From: Herbaspirillum autotrophicum
Lineage (GTDB): Bacteria; Pseudomonadota; Gammaproteobacteria; Burkholderiales; Burkholderiaceae_D
NCBI RefSeq assembly: GCF_001189915.1
Contig: NZ_LFLS01000003.1
Location: forward strand, 186,001-250,000
Reading direction: 5' to 3'
DNA: 64,000 nucleotides
Shown here: positions 48,327 to 55,749 of the stretch, one piece after another
Layout: each line of letters starts with the position of its first letter
Numbering within the stretch: the first letter of the stretch is position 1
Notes under the pieces: model-generated
What the model was told of the DNA's origin: nothing
The model's input: only the letters and a program-made list of their open reading frames with translations
Database searches by the model: none
Position numbers and translations under genes: made by a program

Positions 48327-49559
48327 TTACTTCAGCGGCGTGCGCTGCATCTGCGCCGTCACGCTGCGAATTGCATTCATCAACACCACCGCGCCCGGTG
48401 CCGGAAAGCTTTCTTCGCGCTGCGTGATGCCGATGGTGCGCGAGGTTTGCGGCAAGTCGAAATCGACAATTTCCAGTGCGCCTGACAGGATTTCATATTC
48501 CAGCTGCTGCGCCGACAGCGCCGTCACCATATCGCTGTGCAGCAACAACCCGCGCAAGATCGCCAGGTCGCTGGTTTCCACCACCCCGGTCGGCGCCGGC
48601 AAATTGTTGCGGGTCATCGAAGATTCAAACAGGTCACGCGCCGGCGTGCCCTTGATCGACAGAATCCATTGCGCCCGTCCCAGATCTTCTATGGTTACCC
48701 GCCGTTGCAATGTCAGCGGATGACCGCGCCGGGCAATCACCGACATGCTGTCATCGAGCAGTGCTTCGCCGCGCAGATCACTGGCGTATTCGGGCGGCCG
48801 CAAGGCACCCAGAATGAAATCGATGTCGCCGGCGCGCAAACCTGCGGCCAGATGATCGAACGGGCCTTCGATGGTGGAGATGCGCAAATGCGGATGGGCG
48901 GCGATGACCGCCGCAATCGCGCGCGGCAAGATGGCGGTGCGGCTCAGCGGCAGCGCGCCGACCACCACCCGACCCTGCGTCGTGCCCTTGAGCGCCGAAA
49001 TATCGGCTTCCACATGACGCAGTTCGGCCAGCGCCCGCTTGGCGCGGAACAGCAGCAGACTACCCGCTTCAGTCAACAGCATGCCCTTCGGCGTGCGTTG
49101 AAACAAGGCGGTACCCATGCTCGATTCCAGATCCGAGATCGAGGCGCTGACGGCCGGTTGCGTGATCCCCAGCGCATTGGCAACGGTCGGCATGTGATGC
49201 GATTCGGCCAGCTTGACGAAGGTCTGCAAACGCCGTTCATTGAACAACATGGAAAAGATCGAGGCTTTGATCGGGCCATTGGAAATCCGGATCTTGCTGG
49301 CGATCTCATCGCGCGCCAGCTCGAATTCCTGCGCTGCGCGTTTGGCGCGAAACAGCAAGGTCGTGCCAAACACGGTCAGCAGCATGCCGCTGGATTTGCG
49401 TTCGAACAAGGATTCACCGATAACCGTTTCCAATTCATGAATCGAGCGCGTGATTGCCGACTGCGCCCGGAACAAGGCTTCCGCCGCCCGGGTGACGCTG
49501 CCCAGCTCGGCGACGGTGATAAAGGCGCGCAAATGGCGCAGACTGACGTACGGTGTCAT
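48327..49559 (-). CDS. LysR-type regulator with two N-terminal DNA-binding domains
   Basis: 410 residues, about 100 more than usual LysR proteins. Two winged helix-turn-helix domains: 6-75 (LRHLRAFITVAELGSVTRAA, RKSSGMLLTVFG) and 109-178 (ERRLQTFVKLAESHHMPTVA, RTPKGMLLTEAG), each ending in a near-identical LLLFRAKRA helix. The effector domain spans about 195-400. ATG 49559 fits the family start; earlier frame is unlikely coding. It is flanked by the catabolic genes and is the likely reader of the four shared boxes. Confidence 0.85.
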   Translation of the reverse strand: MTPYVSLRHLRAFITVAELGSVTRAAEALFRAQSAITRSIHELETVIGESLFERKSSGMLLTVFGTTLLFRAKRAAQEFELARDEIASKIRISNGPIKASIFSMLFNERRLQTFVKLAESHHMPTVANALGITQPAVSASISDLESSMGTALFQRTPKGMLLTEAGSLLLFRAKRALAELRHVEADISALKGTTQGRVVVGALPLSRTAILPRAIAAVIAAHPHLRISTIEGPFDHLAAGLRAGDIDFILGALRPPEYASDLRGEALLDDSMSVIARRGHPLTLQRRVTIEDLGRAQWILSIKGTPARDLFESSMTRNNLPAPTGVVETSDLAILRGLLLHSDMVTALSAQQLEYEILSGALEIVDFDLPQTSRTIGITQREESFPAPGAVVLMNAIRSVTAQMQRTPLK

Positions 49560-49709
49560 AGGGAACAACCTGATTCGATGAGAGGCCGGGAGCAGCCTGA
49601 TGCCGGTGTTTTTTCTAGCATGCTCGATAGTCCGGCTTTTGACAAGCCGGCAATGCCGCAGCCAAAATGACCGTTTCATGGCCGCTGTCTGGCTTATCCC
49701 CCGGGTATT

Positions 49710-49730
49710 CCGATAAGAAAATTAGATGGC
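49710..49730 (+). promoter_or_regulatory. Shared LysR-type box, copy d (DUF1932 gene)
   Basis: Plus-strand core ATAAGAAAATTAGATGGC, 105 bp before ATG 49835 and in the intergenic region also serving the regulator gene. Contains T-N11-A. Confidence 0.65.
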
Positions 49731-49771
49731 ACATGGCGTCGATTGCAGTAGTGAGCGCCAATCAATTGGCT

Positions 49772-49777
49772 GAAAAT
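49772..49777 (+). promoter_or_regulatory. -10-like hexamer before the DUF1932 gene
   Basis: GAAAAT, 42 bp from box d. Weaker match, noted because of the shared spacing. Confidence 0.35.
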
Positions 49778-49834
49778 CGGTTGGCCAGCCGCTGGATGCC
49801 GGCAGCCGTTCATCTGACCATCGGAATTCACCTC

Positions 49835-50782
49835 ATGTCGCCAGCCTCAGTCACTGCCCCCATTCCTCTGTGCATCATCGGTTACGGTGAAGCCGGCCGC
49901 ATCTTTGCCCAAGGTCTGATGGCCGGCGGTCAATTCACCGTGACGGCGTTCGATCTGCAACTGACCGCCGCCGGCGATGCCCAAGTCGCCACAGCCATGC
50001 AGGTGGCGGCCACTGCAGCCGGTGTCCGCCTGCATGCCACGTTGGCTGCCGCCATGGCCGGCGCACGCGTCATCATTTCGGCGGTCACGGCCAATGCCGC
50101 GCTTGACGTCATGCAGCAAGTCGCCGCGCTGCTGCAGGAACAGCAGCCATCCCCACCGCCCTTCGTCATGGATATCAACTCGATTTCGCCAGCCGCCAAA
50201 CAACGGGGCTTCGCGCTGATCAGCGCCGCCGGCGCGCACTATGTCGAAGCCGCCGTCATGGCATCGATCCCGCCCTGCGGACTGGCGGTGCCGATCCTGC
50301 TTGGCGGACCGCACACCACATCCTTCATGGAACTGATGGCCGGATCCGGCATGCGTATGCGCACTGCCGCTGACGAGATCGGCATCGCCTCGGCCATCAA
50401 GATGTGCCGCAGCGTCATGATCAAGGGCCTGGAAGCGCTCACCATCGAAAGTCTGTTTGCCGCCCGCCATTACGGCGTGGAAGAACAGGTCATCGCGTCG
50501 CTGAGCGAAACCTTTCCCGGCATCGACTGGCCGCAACAAGCCGACTATCTGGTGTCGCGCGTGGTGCAGCACGGTCGCCGCCGCGCTGCTGAATTGCGCG
50601 AAGTGGCGCACACCGTTGACGATGCCGGGTTGACGCCGTGGCTGTCGGACGCCATCGCGCAACGCCAGGACTGGATGGCTGATCAGGTCCAGGCCGGCAT
50701 CGTCAGCAAGACCGAAAAACAATGGCGCGTCGTGGCCGATACCCTGACGCCCGCTCGTGCCAATAACCAGAGCAGCGGCTGA
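49835..50782 (+). CDS. NAD(P)-dependent dehydrogenase, DUF1932 (6-phosphogluconate dehydrogenase-like)
   Basis: 315 residues. N-terminal Rossmann fold with PLCIIGYGEAGRIFAQGL near 11-28 (GxGxxG-like) and a C-terminal all-helical domain of the 6PGDH-like type ending around 300. ATG 49835 is chosen because the promoter elements lie upstream of it. The substrate is unknown. Under control of the shared box and just before formaldehyde dehydrogenase, it may oxidise an aldehyde or hydroxy acid of the pathway. Confidence 0.72.
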   Translation: MSPASVTAPIPLCIIGYGEAGRIFAQGLMAGGQFTVTAFDLQLTAAGDAQVATAMQVAATAAGVRLHATLAAAMAGARVIISAVTANAALDVMQQVAALLQEQQPSPPPFVMDINSISPAAKQRGFALISAAGAHYVEAAVMASIPPCGLAVPILLGGPHTTSFMELMAGSGMRMRTAADEIGIASAIKMCRSVMIKGLEALTIESLFAARHYGVEEQVIASLSETFPGIDWPQQADYLVSRVVQHGRRRAAELREVAHTVDDAGLTPWLSDAIAQRQDWMADQVQAGIVSKTEKQWRVVADTLTPARANNQSSG

Positions 50783-50843
50783 TACCTGCCGGCGGCTCAT
50801 CACTCACCATCCAGCACCACCCCACAACAAAGGAGATCAAGTC

Positions 50844-52040
50844 ATGGCAGAAAATCGCGGTGTCGTTTACGTCGCACAAGGGCGGGTCGAAGTCCAGGCC
50901 ATTCCCTTCCCCAAGCTGGATAATCCCGCCGGCAAGAAAATTGAACATGGCGTGATCCTGAAAGTGATCTCGACCAATATTTGCGGCTCCGATCAGCACA
51001 TGGTGCGCGGCCGCACCACTGCTGCTTCGGGGCTGGTGCTGGGTCACGAAATCACCGGCGAAGTGATCGAGATCGGCAAGGATGTCGAAACGCTCAAGAA
51101 AGGTGATCTGGTTTCGGTACCGTTCAACGTTGCCTGCGGTCGTTGCCGCACCTGCAAGGAACAACACACCGGGGTCTGCCTCAGCGTCAATCCGGCACGC
51201 GCCGGCGGTGCTTATGGTTACGTCGACATGGGTGGCTGGATCGGCGGCCAGGCCGAATATGTCATGGTGCCTTACGCCGATTTCAATTTGCTGCGCTTCC
51301 CGGATAAAGACCGCGCCATGGCCAAGATCACCGATCTGACCTGCCTGTCCGATATCTTGCCGACCGGCTTTCACGGTGCAGTCACCGCCGGTGTCGGCCC
51401 CGGCTCCACCGTGTACGTCGCCGGCGCCGGCCCGGTCGGTCTGGCCGCAGCCGCCTCGGCGCGCTTGCTGGGGGCGGCAGTGGTGATCGTCGGTGATGTC
51501 AATCCATTGCGACTGGTGCATGCGCGCAAGGTCGGTTTCGAAACCGTCGATCTGTCGCAGGATGCCACGCTGGCGGACCAGATCGCCGCCATCCTCGGCG
51601 ATGCCGAAGTCGATTGCGCCATCGATTGCGTCGGCTTCGAGGCCCGTGGTCACGGCCATGACGGCTCGCAAGTGGAAGCCCCGGCTACGGTCCTCAATTC
51701 GCTGATGGAAATTACCCGCGCCGCTGGCCGCATCGGCATTCCCGGCTTGTATGTCACCGACGATCCGGGCGCCGTCGACAGCGCCGCCAAACGCGGCAGC
51801 CTCAGTATTCGGCTCGGTCTCGGCTGGGCCAAATCGCACAGCTTCCATACCGGACAGACGCCGGTCATGAAATACAACCGGCAATTGATGCAAGCGATTC
51901 TATGGGACCGGCTCAACATTGCCGACATCGTCGGCGTCCAGGTGATTTCGCTGGATCAGGCGCCGAGCGGCTACGGCGAATTCGATGCCGGCGCGCCCAA
52001 GAAATTCGTGATTGATCCGCACGGCGCATTGGCCGCGTAA
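50844..52040 (+). CDS. fdhA: Formaldehyde dehydrogenase, glutathione-independent
   Basis: 398 residues. Zinc-containing NAD-dependent medium-chain dehydrogenase like Pseudomonas putida FdhA. Catalytic zinc ligands in NICGSDQHMVRGR near 45-57 and GHEITGE near 67-73; structural zinc site CGRCRTCKEQHTGVC near 97-111; cofactor site VYVAGAGPVGLAAAASARLL near 192-211. AGGAG precedes the ATG by 8 nt. It follows the DUF1932 gene by 61 bp and would remove formaldehyde made by an O-demethylase. Confidence 0.9.
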   Translation: MAENRGVVYVAQGRVEVQAIPFPKLDNPAGKKIEHGVILKVISTNICGSDQHMVRGRTTAASGLVLGHEITGEVIEIGKDVETLKKGDLVSVPFNVACGRCRTCKEQHTGVCLSVNPARAGGAYGYVDMGGWIGGQAEYVMVPYADFNLLRFPDKDRAMAKITDLTCLSDILPTGFHGAVTAGVGPGSTVYVAGAGPVGLAAAASARLLGAAVVIVGDVNPLRLVHARKVGFETVDLSQDATLADQIAAILGDAEVDCAIDCVGFEARGHGHDGSQVEAPATVLNSLMEITRAAGRIGIPGLYVTDDPGAVDSAAKRGSLSIRLGLGWAKSHSFHTGQTPVMKYNRQLMQAILWDRLNIADIVGVQVISLDQAPSGYGEFDAGAPKKFVIDPHGALAA

Positions 52041-52109
52041 AAGCGCTATTGATGACGGTTGCCGTCAGCACCTTCCGCGACAAGCGCAAGCGTGCCGGCG
52101 GCAATCCAC

Positions 52110-53477
52110 TCAGGTAATCGTGGGCGGGATGGAGGAAATCAGTGCCAGCAAGACATTGACGTCAATCGGCTTGACGAAATAGTGGTCAAAGCCGGCAGTG
52201 AATGCCAGCGCACGGTCTTCGATCTGGCCGTAGCCGGACAAGGCAATCGCCAACGGTTTCTTTTTCCCCACCGTATTACGGATGCCTTCTACCACACCGA
52301 AGCCATCCAATCCCGGCAGGCCGATATCACAAATCACCACGTCGAAATCTTGTTGTCGCGCCAGCGCCAGACCACTGGGTCCATCGTACGCGGTCACCAC
52401 GGTATGCCCGGTCTGCACCAGAAAACTGCTCAAGGTATCGCTGGCATCGCGGTTATCTTCGACCAGCAATATCCGGTGTCTGATGGTGTCGCCCCGGAAT
52501 GCAGGCAATACCGGCACCACCAGCGGCAGCGCCGAGGAAATCGGCAACGTCACGTTAAACACACTGCCACGGCCCAGCCCCATACTGTGCGCTTCAACTT
52601 TGCCGCCATGCATCTGCAACAGGTTGCGCGCGACATTGAGGCCGACGCCAAGACCGCCTTCGGAGCGCGCCAGCGAACGCGGCCCCTGCGTAAACAAGGA
52701 AAAGATATGCGGCAACACATCGGCGGAAATGCCGACACCGTTATCTTTGACGCTCACCAGCACTTTGTCGCCCGCGCGTTTTGCCGTCAGTTTCAGCTCA
52801 CCGTGATCCTGGGTGAATTTGGAGGCATTAACCAACAAGTTCGAAAACACCTGCGCCAGGCGCATCTGATCACAATCGACCACGATCAATTCGTCCGGCA
52901 CACTGATCGTCAGTGTTTGCTGGCGCTCCGCCACGCGCTGCTGTACCGTTTCCACTGAACGCTCGACGATTTCTGCCAACAGTACCGGTTCGATGATCAA
53001 CGTGATCTTGCCACTGCTGATGCGCGCCGCATCCAGCAAGTCATCCAGCAAACGCGCCAGATGCTTGACCTGACGACTGACGATTTCCTGGATCTTGACC
53101 AGTTGCGGCGTCGCGTTCGGCGTTCTTGCCAGCAATGCTGCGGCCATGCTGATCGGTGCCAGCGGATTGCGCAATTCATGCGCCAGCATGGCGAGAAATT
53201 CATTCTGCCGCTGATTGCTGGCCTCCGCTTCGTCACGCAAATTTTGCGCACTGAGCGTGGCCAGCACCAGATTCTGGTTGGCTTCGCGCAATTGTCCGAC
53301 TGTTTCCCGGAGCGAATTGAAATCCTGCATCTCGGCGCCGAGCCGGACGATTTGAGCTTGCAGAGCATCAATGCGGGCGCTGAGCACGAGCGGGTCCGTC
53401 TCGCGATCCGCAGCGTTGCTGGCAGCAGCGGCGAATGGCTGCGGCAAACTTTCCCCGTCCTCGTTGTCAATCGCCAT
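52110..53477 (-). CDS. Soluble hybrid histidine kinase/response regulator
   Basis: 455 residues, no membrane helix. Coiled-coil start about 30-90, HisKA with phospho-acceptor His100 in LAHELRNPLAP, HATPase about 200-315 (NASKF, DNGVGIS, GGLGVGL), and a receiver with Asp384 as phospho-acceptor and Lys436. It has no PAS or other input domain. It starts 11 bp after the KaiC-like gene stop, so it is operon partner of that ATPase, which may act as its input. Confidence 0.9.
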   Translation of the reverse strand: MAIDNEDGESLPQPFAAAASNAADRETDPLVLSARIDALQAQIVRLGAEMQDFNSLRETVGQLREANQNLVLATLSAQNLRDEAEASNQRQNEFLAMLAHELRNPLAPISMAAALLARTPNATPQLVKIQEIVSRQVKHLARLLDDLLDAARISSGKITLIIEPVLLAEIVERSVETVQQRVAERQQTLTISVPDELIVVDCDQMRLAQVFSNLLVNASKFTQDHGELKLTAKRAGDKVLVSVKDNGVGISADVLPHIFSLFTQGPRSLARSEGGLGVGLNVARNLLQMHGGKVEAHSMGLGRGSVFNVTLPISSALPLVVPVLPAFRGDTIRHRILLVEDNRDASDTLSSFLVQTGHTVVTAYDGPSGLALARQQDFDVVICDIGLPGLDGFGVVEGIRNTVGKKKPLAIALSGYGQIEDRALAFTAGFDHYFVKPIDVNVLLALISSIPPTIT

Positions 53478-53488
53478 GAATGGCTCTT

Positions 53489-54949
53489 TCAGCCTGGAGG
53501 CTTGATTGCCGAAGGGCGGCCGGAAAGGATCCCTTCCAGCGGAATTGGTTGCGGCTCGATTTCAATACCCTGATCCGAGATGCGGTAATGACGCAAATCA
53601 TTGCTGTGGTCGCTGCCGCGCACCTTGACCACTGAAATCATTTTCATCAGACGACCGCCGGTTTCCACGTAACGCATGGCAATGATCGCATCCACCAGAA
53701 AGGAGGAATCGGACTGGCTGAAACGCAAATCGGTAAAGCGATCTTCGAGGCCCATCGTGACGACCACGGTGACGCCGAGGCTGGCCAGACTGGCCAGTAC
53801 GCGAAACACCGAAGCCCGGAAATCCTGCCTGAACTCGGGCGCCAGATACAGTCCGAATTCGGACAAGGAATCAATCAATACGCGCTTGGCCTGCGTGCGA
53901 TGCACCGCCTGCACCAGATCATCGAGTATTTCCTCGACCGACAAATCGAGCGAACGGCTTTCGATCACCGCCACCTCGCCGGCTTTCACCATCCGCGCCA
54001 GCACGGCATTGCGCAGTCGCGATGGTCCTTTTTCGAAGGAGACGACGACGCCGTTTTCACCCTGTCGCACCCCCTCGGCCAGAAACGCCGTGCCGAGAAT
54101 GGTCTTGCCGGAACCAGAAGGCCCGACCACCAGCGCCGCATGCCCGCGCGGCAAACCGCCGTGCAGCATCACATCCAGTTCCGCAATACCCATCGGGATC
54201 CGCTGCGGCTGTTGATCCGGCACGACTGCCGCATCAATCAGCGATGGCAGCAAGCGCGGATAGATATGCAAGCCATCGCCATTGATGCGAAACGTATGCG
54301 CGCCTTGCAGATGCGCCTGCCCGCGCATCTTGACGATGCGGATTTTTCTGATGGTGGAATTCTGATCGACATTTTGCGTCAGCGAAAACAAACCATCGGC
54401 CACCGTCATCACCGGATTGGCTTCGGTTTCCACATGCGAGTACTCACCGATCAGAAATGTCATGGCCTGCCAGCTGGTCATGCGCGTCCCCAGTTCCTGC
54501 ACGAAATGTTGCAGGTCGGCCACGCCTTCGTTACCGCTTTTTGCGGTCTGGATCACCGACCGGAACGAATCGACAAACACCAGGCCCGGCGCAAAGGTTT
54601 CCACTTCTTTCGTGATGCGTTCCAGCACACCGCTGAAATCGCCGGTACGCAAATTTTCCGCCAGATTGATATAGCGGATGGCGTCGTCGATTTTATCGAT
54701 ATCGAAAAATGAATATTGTTGCTGGTAACGCAACATTTTCAGCGGTGGTTCGCCAAGTACCGTAAAGAACAGCGCCTTGCGTTGCGGATTGGCGAGCGCA
54801 AACATGATCTGGTGCGCAAGCGTCGTCTTGCCGCTGCCGGGCGCGCCGGCAATGACATTGAAGGAGAATTCGCTCAAGCCGCCACCCAACAGCGTATCGA
54901 GGCCGGGCACGCCGGTCGCCTGCAGTCCGAGGGCTACTTTGTCGTTCAT
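53489..54949 (-). CDS. KaiC-like double-RecA-domain ATPase
   Basis: 486 residues, two KaiC/RadA-type domains: Walker A in GAPGSGKT (35-42) and GPSGSGKT (276-283), with VFVDSFRS and VLIDSLSEF as Walker B. At the place of KaiC's paired catalytic glutamates each domain keeps only one (LGE and FEK). The C-terminus reads KVRGSDHSNDLRHYRI, close to the KaiC KMRGS end. No kaiA or kaiB is present. It probably works as a signalling ATPase with the histidine kinase gene that follows. Confidence 0.87.
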   Translation of the reverse strand: MNDKVALGLQATGVPGLDTLLGGGLSEFSFNVIAGAPGSGKTTLAHQIMFALANPQRKALFFTVLGEPPLKMLRYQQQYSFFDIDKIDDAIRYINLAENLRTGDFSGVLERITKEVETFAPGLVFVDSFRSVIQTAKSGNEGVADLQHFVQELGTRMTSWQAMTFLIGEYSHVETEANPVMTVADGLFSLTQNVDQNSTIRKIRIVKMRGQAHLQGAHTFRINGDGLHIYPRLLPSLIDAAVVPDQQPQRIPMGIAELDVMLHGGLPRGHAALVVGPSGSGKTILGTAFLAEGVRQGENGVVVSFEKGPSRLRNAVLARMVKAGEVAVIESRSLDLSVEEILDDLVQAVHRTQAKRVLIDSLSEFGLYLAPEFRQDFRASVFRVLASLASLGVTVVVTMGLEDRFTDLRFSQSDSSFLVDAIIAMRYVETGGRLMKMISVVKVRGSDHSNDLRHYRISDQGIEIEPQPIPLEGILSGRPSAIKPPG

Positions 54950-55362
54950 CTACTTTTTCCCTCGGGCTCAGCGGCCCATGCAGTATTTAGAAGCCGTGTG
55001 GTGAGCGCTCCCCCTATCAAGTCCGACAGCAGCTTGGTATAGGTATCAAGAAGTTCAGCATTGGCGGCGCCCGACTCCGTCAAGTCAGCTGATAACAGGT
55101 TTTCCTTCAGGGTCGCGAACAGAATATCGACCGAATGTGATGATTGCACCGCCGCCACCCAACCATGGCGCTGGCTGACCAGCCGTACCGAGCGCGCATA
55201 CAAGGCCGTAAAGCCGGCATCGCCCACCAGCGGGCACAAATGCGCAGCCAGCCGCTCCCAGGCTTGCAATGCCTGTGCGACAAACTCGGCCTGACTCGCC
55301 CCCGCTGTTATAGCCAGCACACTGGAAACCAGCTGCTGTCGCTTATCGTCGTTTTTATCCAT
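54946..55362 (-). CDS. Small protein of the KaiC-kinase operon, unknown function
   Basis: 138 residues, not recognised. Mostly helical in composition, no membrane part. ATG 55362 (MDKNDDKRQQLV) is chosen as the first sensible start; the frame is open further up but lacks coding character. Its stop overlaps the KaiC-like start by 4 bp, so it is translationally coupled and likely part of the same pathway. Confidence 0.6.
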   Translation of the reverse strand: MDKNDDKRQQLVSSVLAITAGASQAEFVAQALQAWERLAAHLCPLVGDAGFTALYARSVRLVSQRHGWVAAVQSSHSVDILFATLKENLLSADLTESGAANAELLDTYTKLLSDLIGGALTTRLLNTAWAAEPEGKSR

Positions 55363-55609
55363 GCATGACAAGGTAGATATGGTTAGGGCTGAGGCGTGGC
55401 ACCGGAATGATACGAAGAGACTGAGTATGACCCCTTTACCCGGGCGTGACAGGTTTATTTTCTTGCCGGGCGACCGCAGCACCCTGACGGTTGCTCCCCC
55501 GGCTCCCTTTTGATTTTCCACTGACAACATTGGCATGCAGCGCCCGAAGTCAGACCGGCACGGCGGACATTAAACGCACCTTGACAAGATTGTTTCCCAA
55601 AAAGAAAAA

Positions 55610-55629
55610 GCCGCTCCATGCGGAGCGGC
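55610..55629 (-). terminator. Terminator of the M16 peptidase gene
   Basis: On the minus strand GCCGCTCC pairs with GGAGCGGC around a 4-nt loop and is followed by TTTTTCTTT. It is a standard intrinsic terminator 120 bp past the peptidase stop. Confidence 0.8.
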
Positions 55630-55706
55630 CTTGACCTTGAACGAGTCTCAGACTCTGTGCGCAAGCATCTGCGCGGTTGCATGCCGGCTGATGTGCCGGT
55701 CCGCAT

Positions 55707-55742
55707 GTTGCTCCTTATGTTGCTCCTTATGCTGCCCCTTAG
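55707..55742. repeat. 12-bp tandem repeat, three copies
   Basis: GTTGCTCCTTAT occurs twice exactly and once as GCTGCCCCTTAG, directly after the M16 stop codon. Copy-number change would not alter the protein unless the stop were lost. Confidence 0.7.
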
Positions 55743-55749
55743 GTTGCCG

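Larger units (their letters stand above)
55363..55749. other. Intergenic region between M16 peptidase and KaiC operon
   Basis: 387 bases holding the leftward promoter of the KaiC operon, the M16 terminator at 55610-55629 and the tandem repeat at 55707-55742. No gene is supported. Confidence 0.55.

Noticed and set aside
49667..49834. Longer N-terminus for the DUF1932 dehydrogenase
   Set aside because: This segment holds the regulator box and -10 and would precede the promoter.
52053..52067. TGACGG-TTG-CCGTCA hairpin between fdhA and the kinase gene
   Set aside because: Only 6 bp with a 3-nt loop and no T tract; too weak to call a terminator.
55707..55742. Possible CRISPR-like repeat
   Set aside because: Three contiguous 12-bp units without spacers; a simple tandem repeat.
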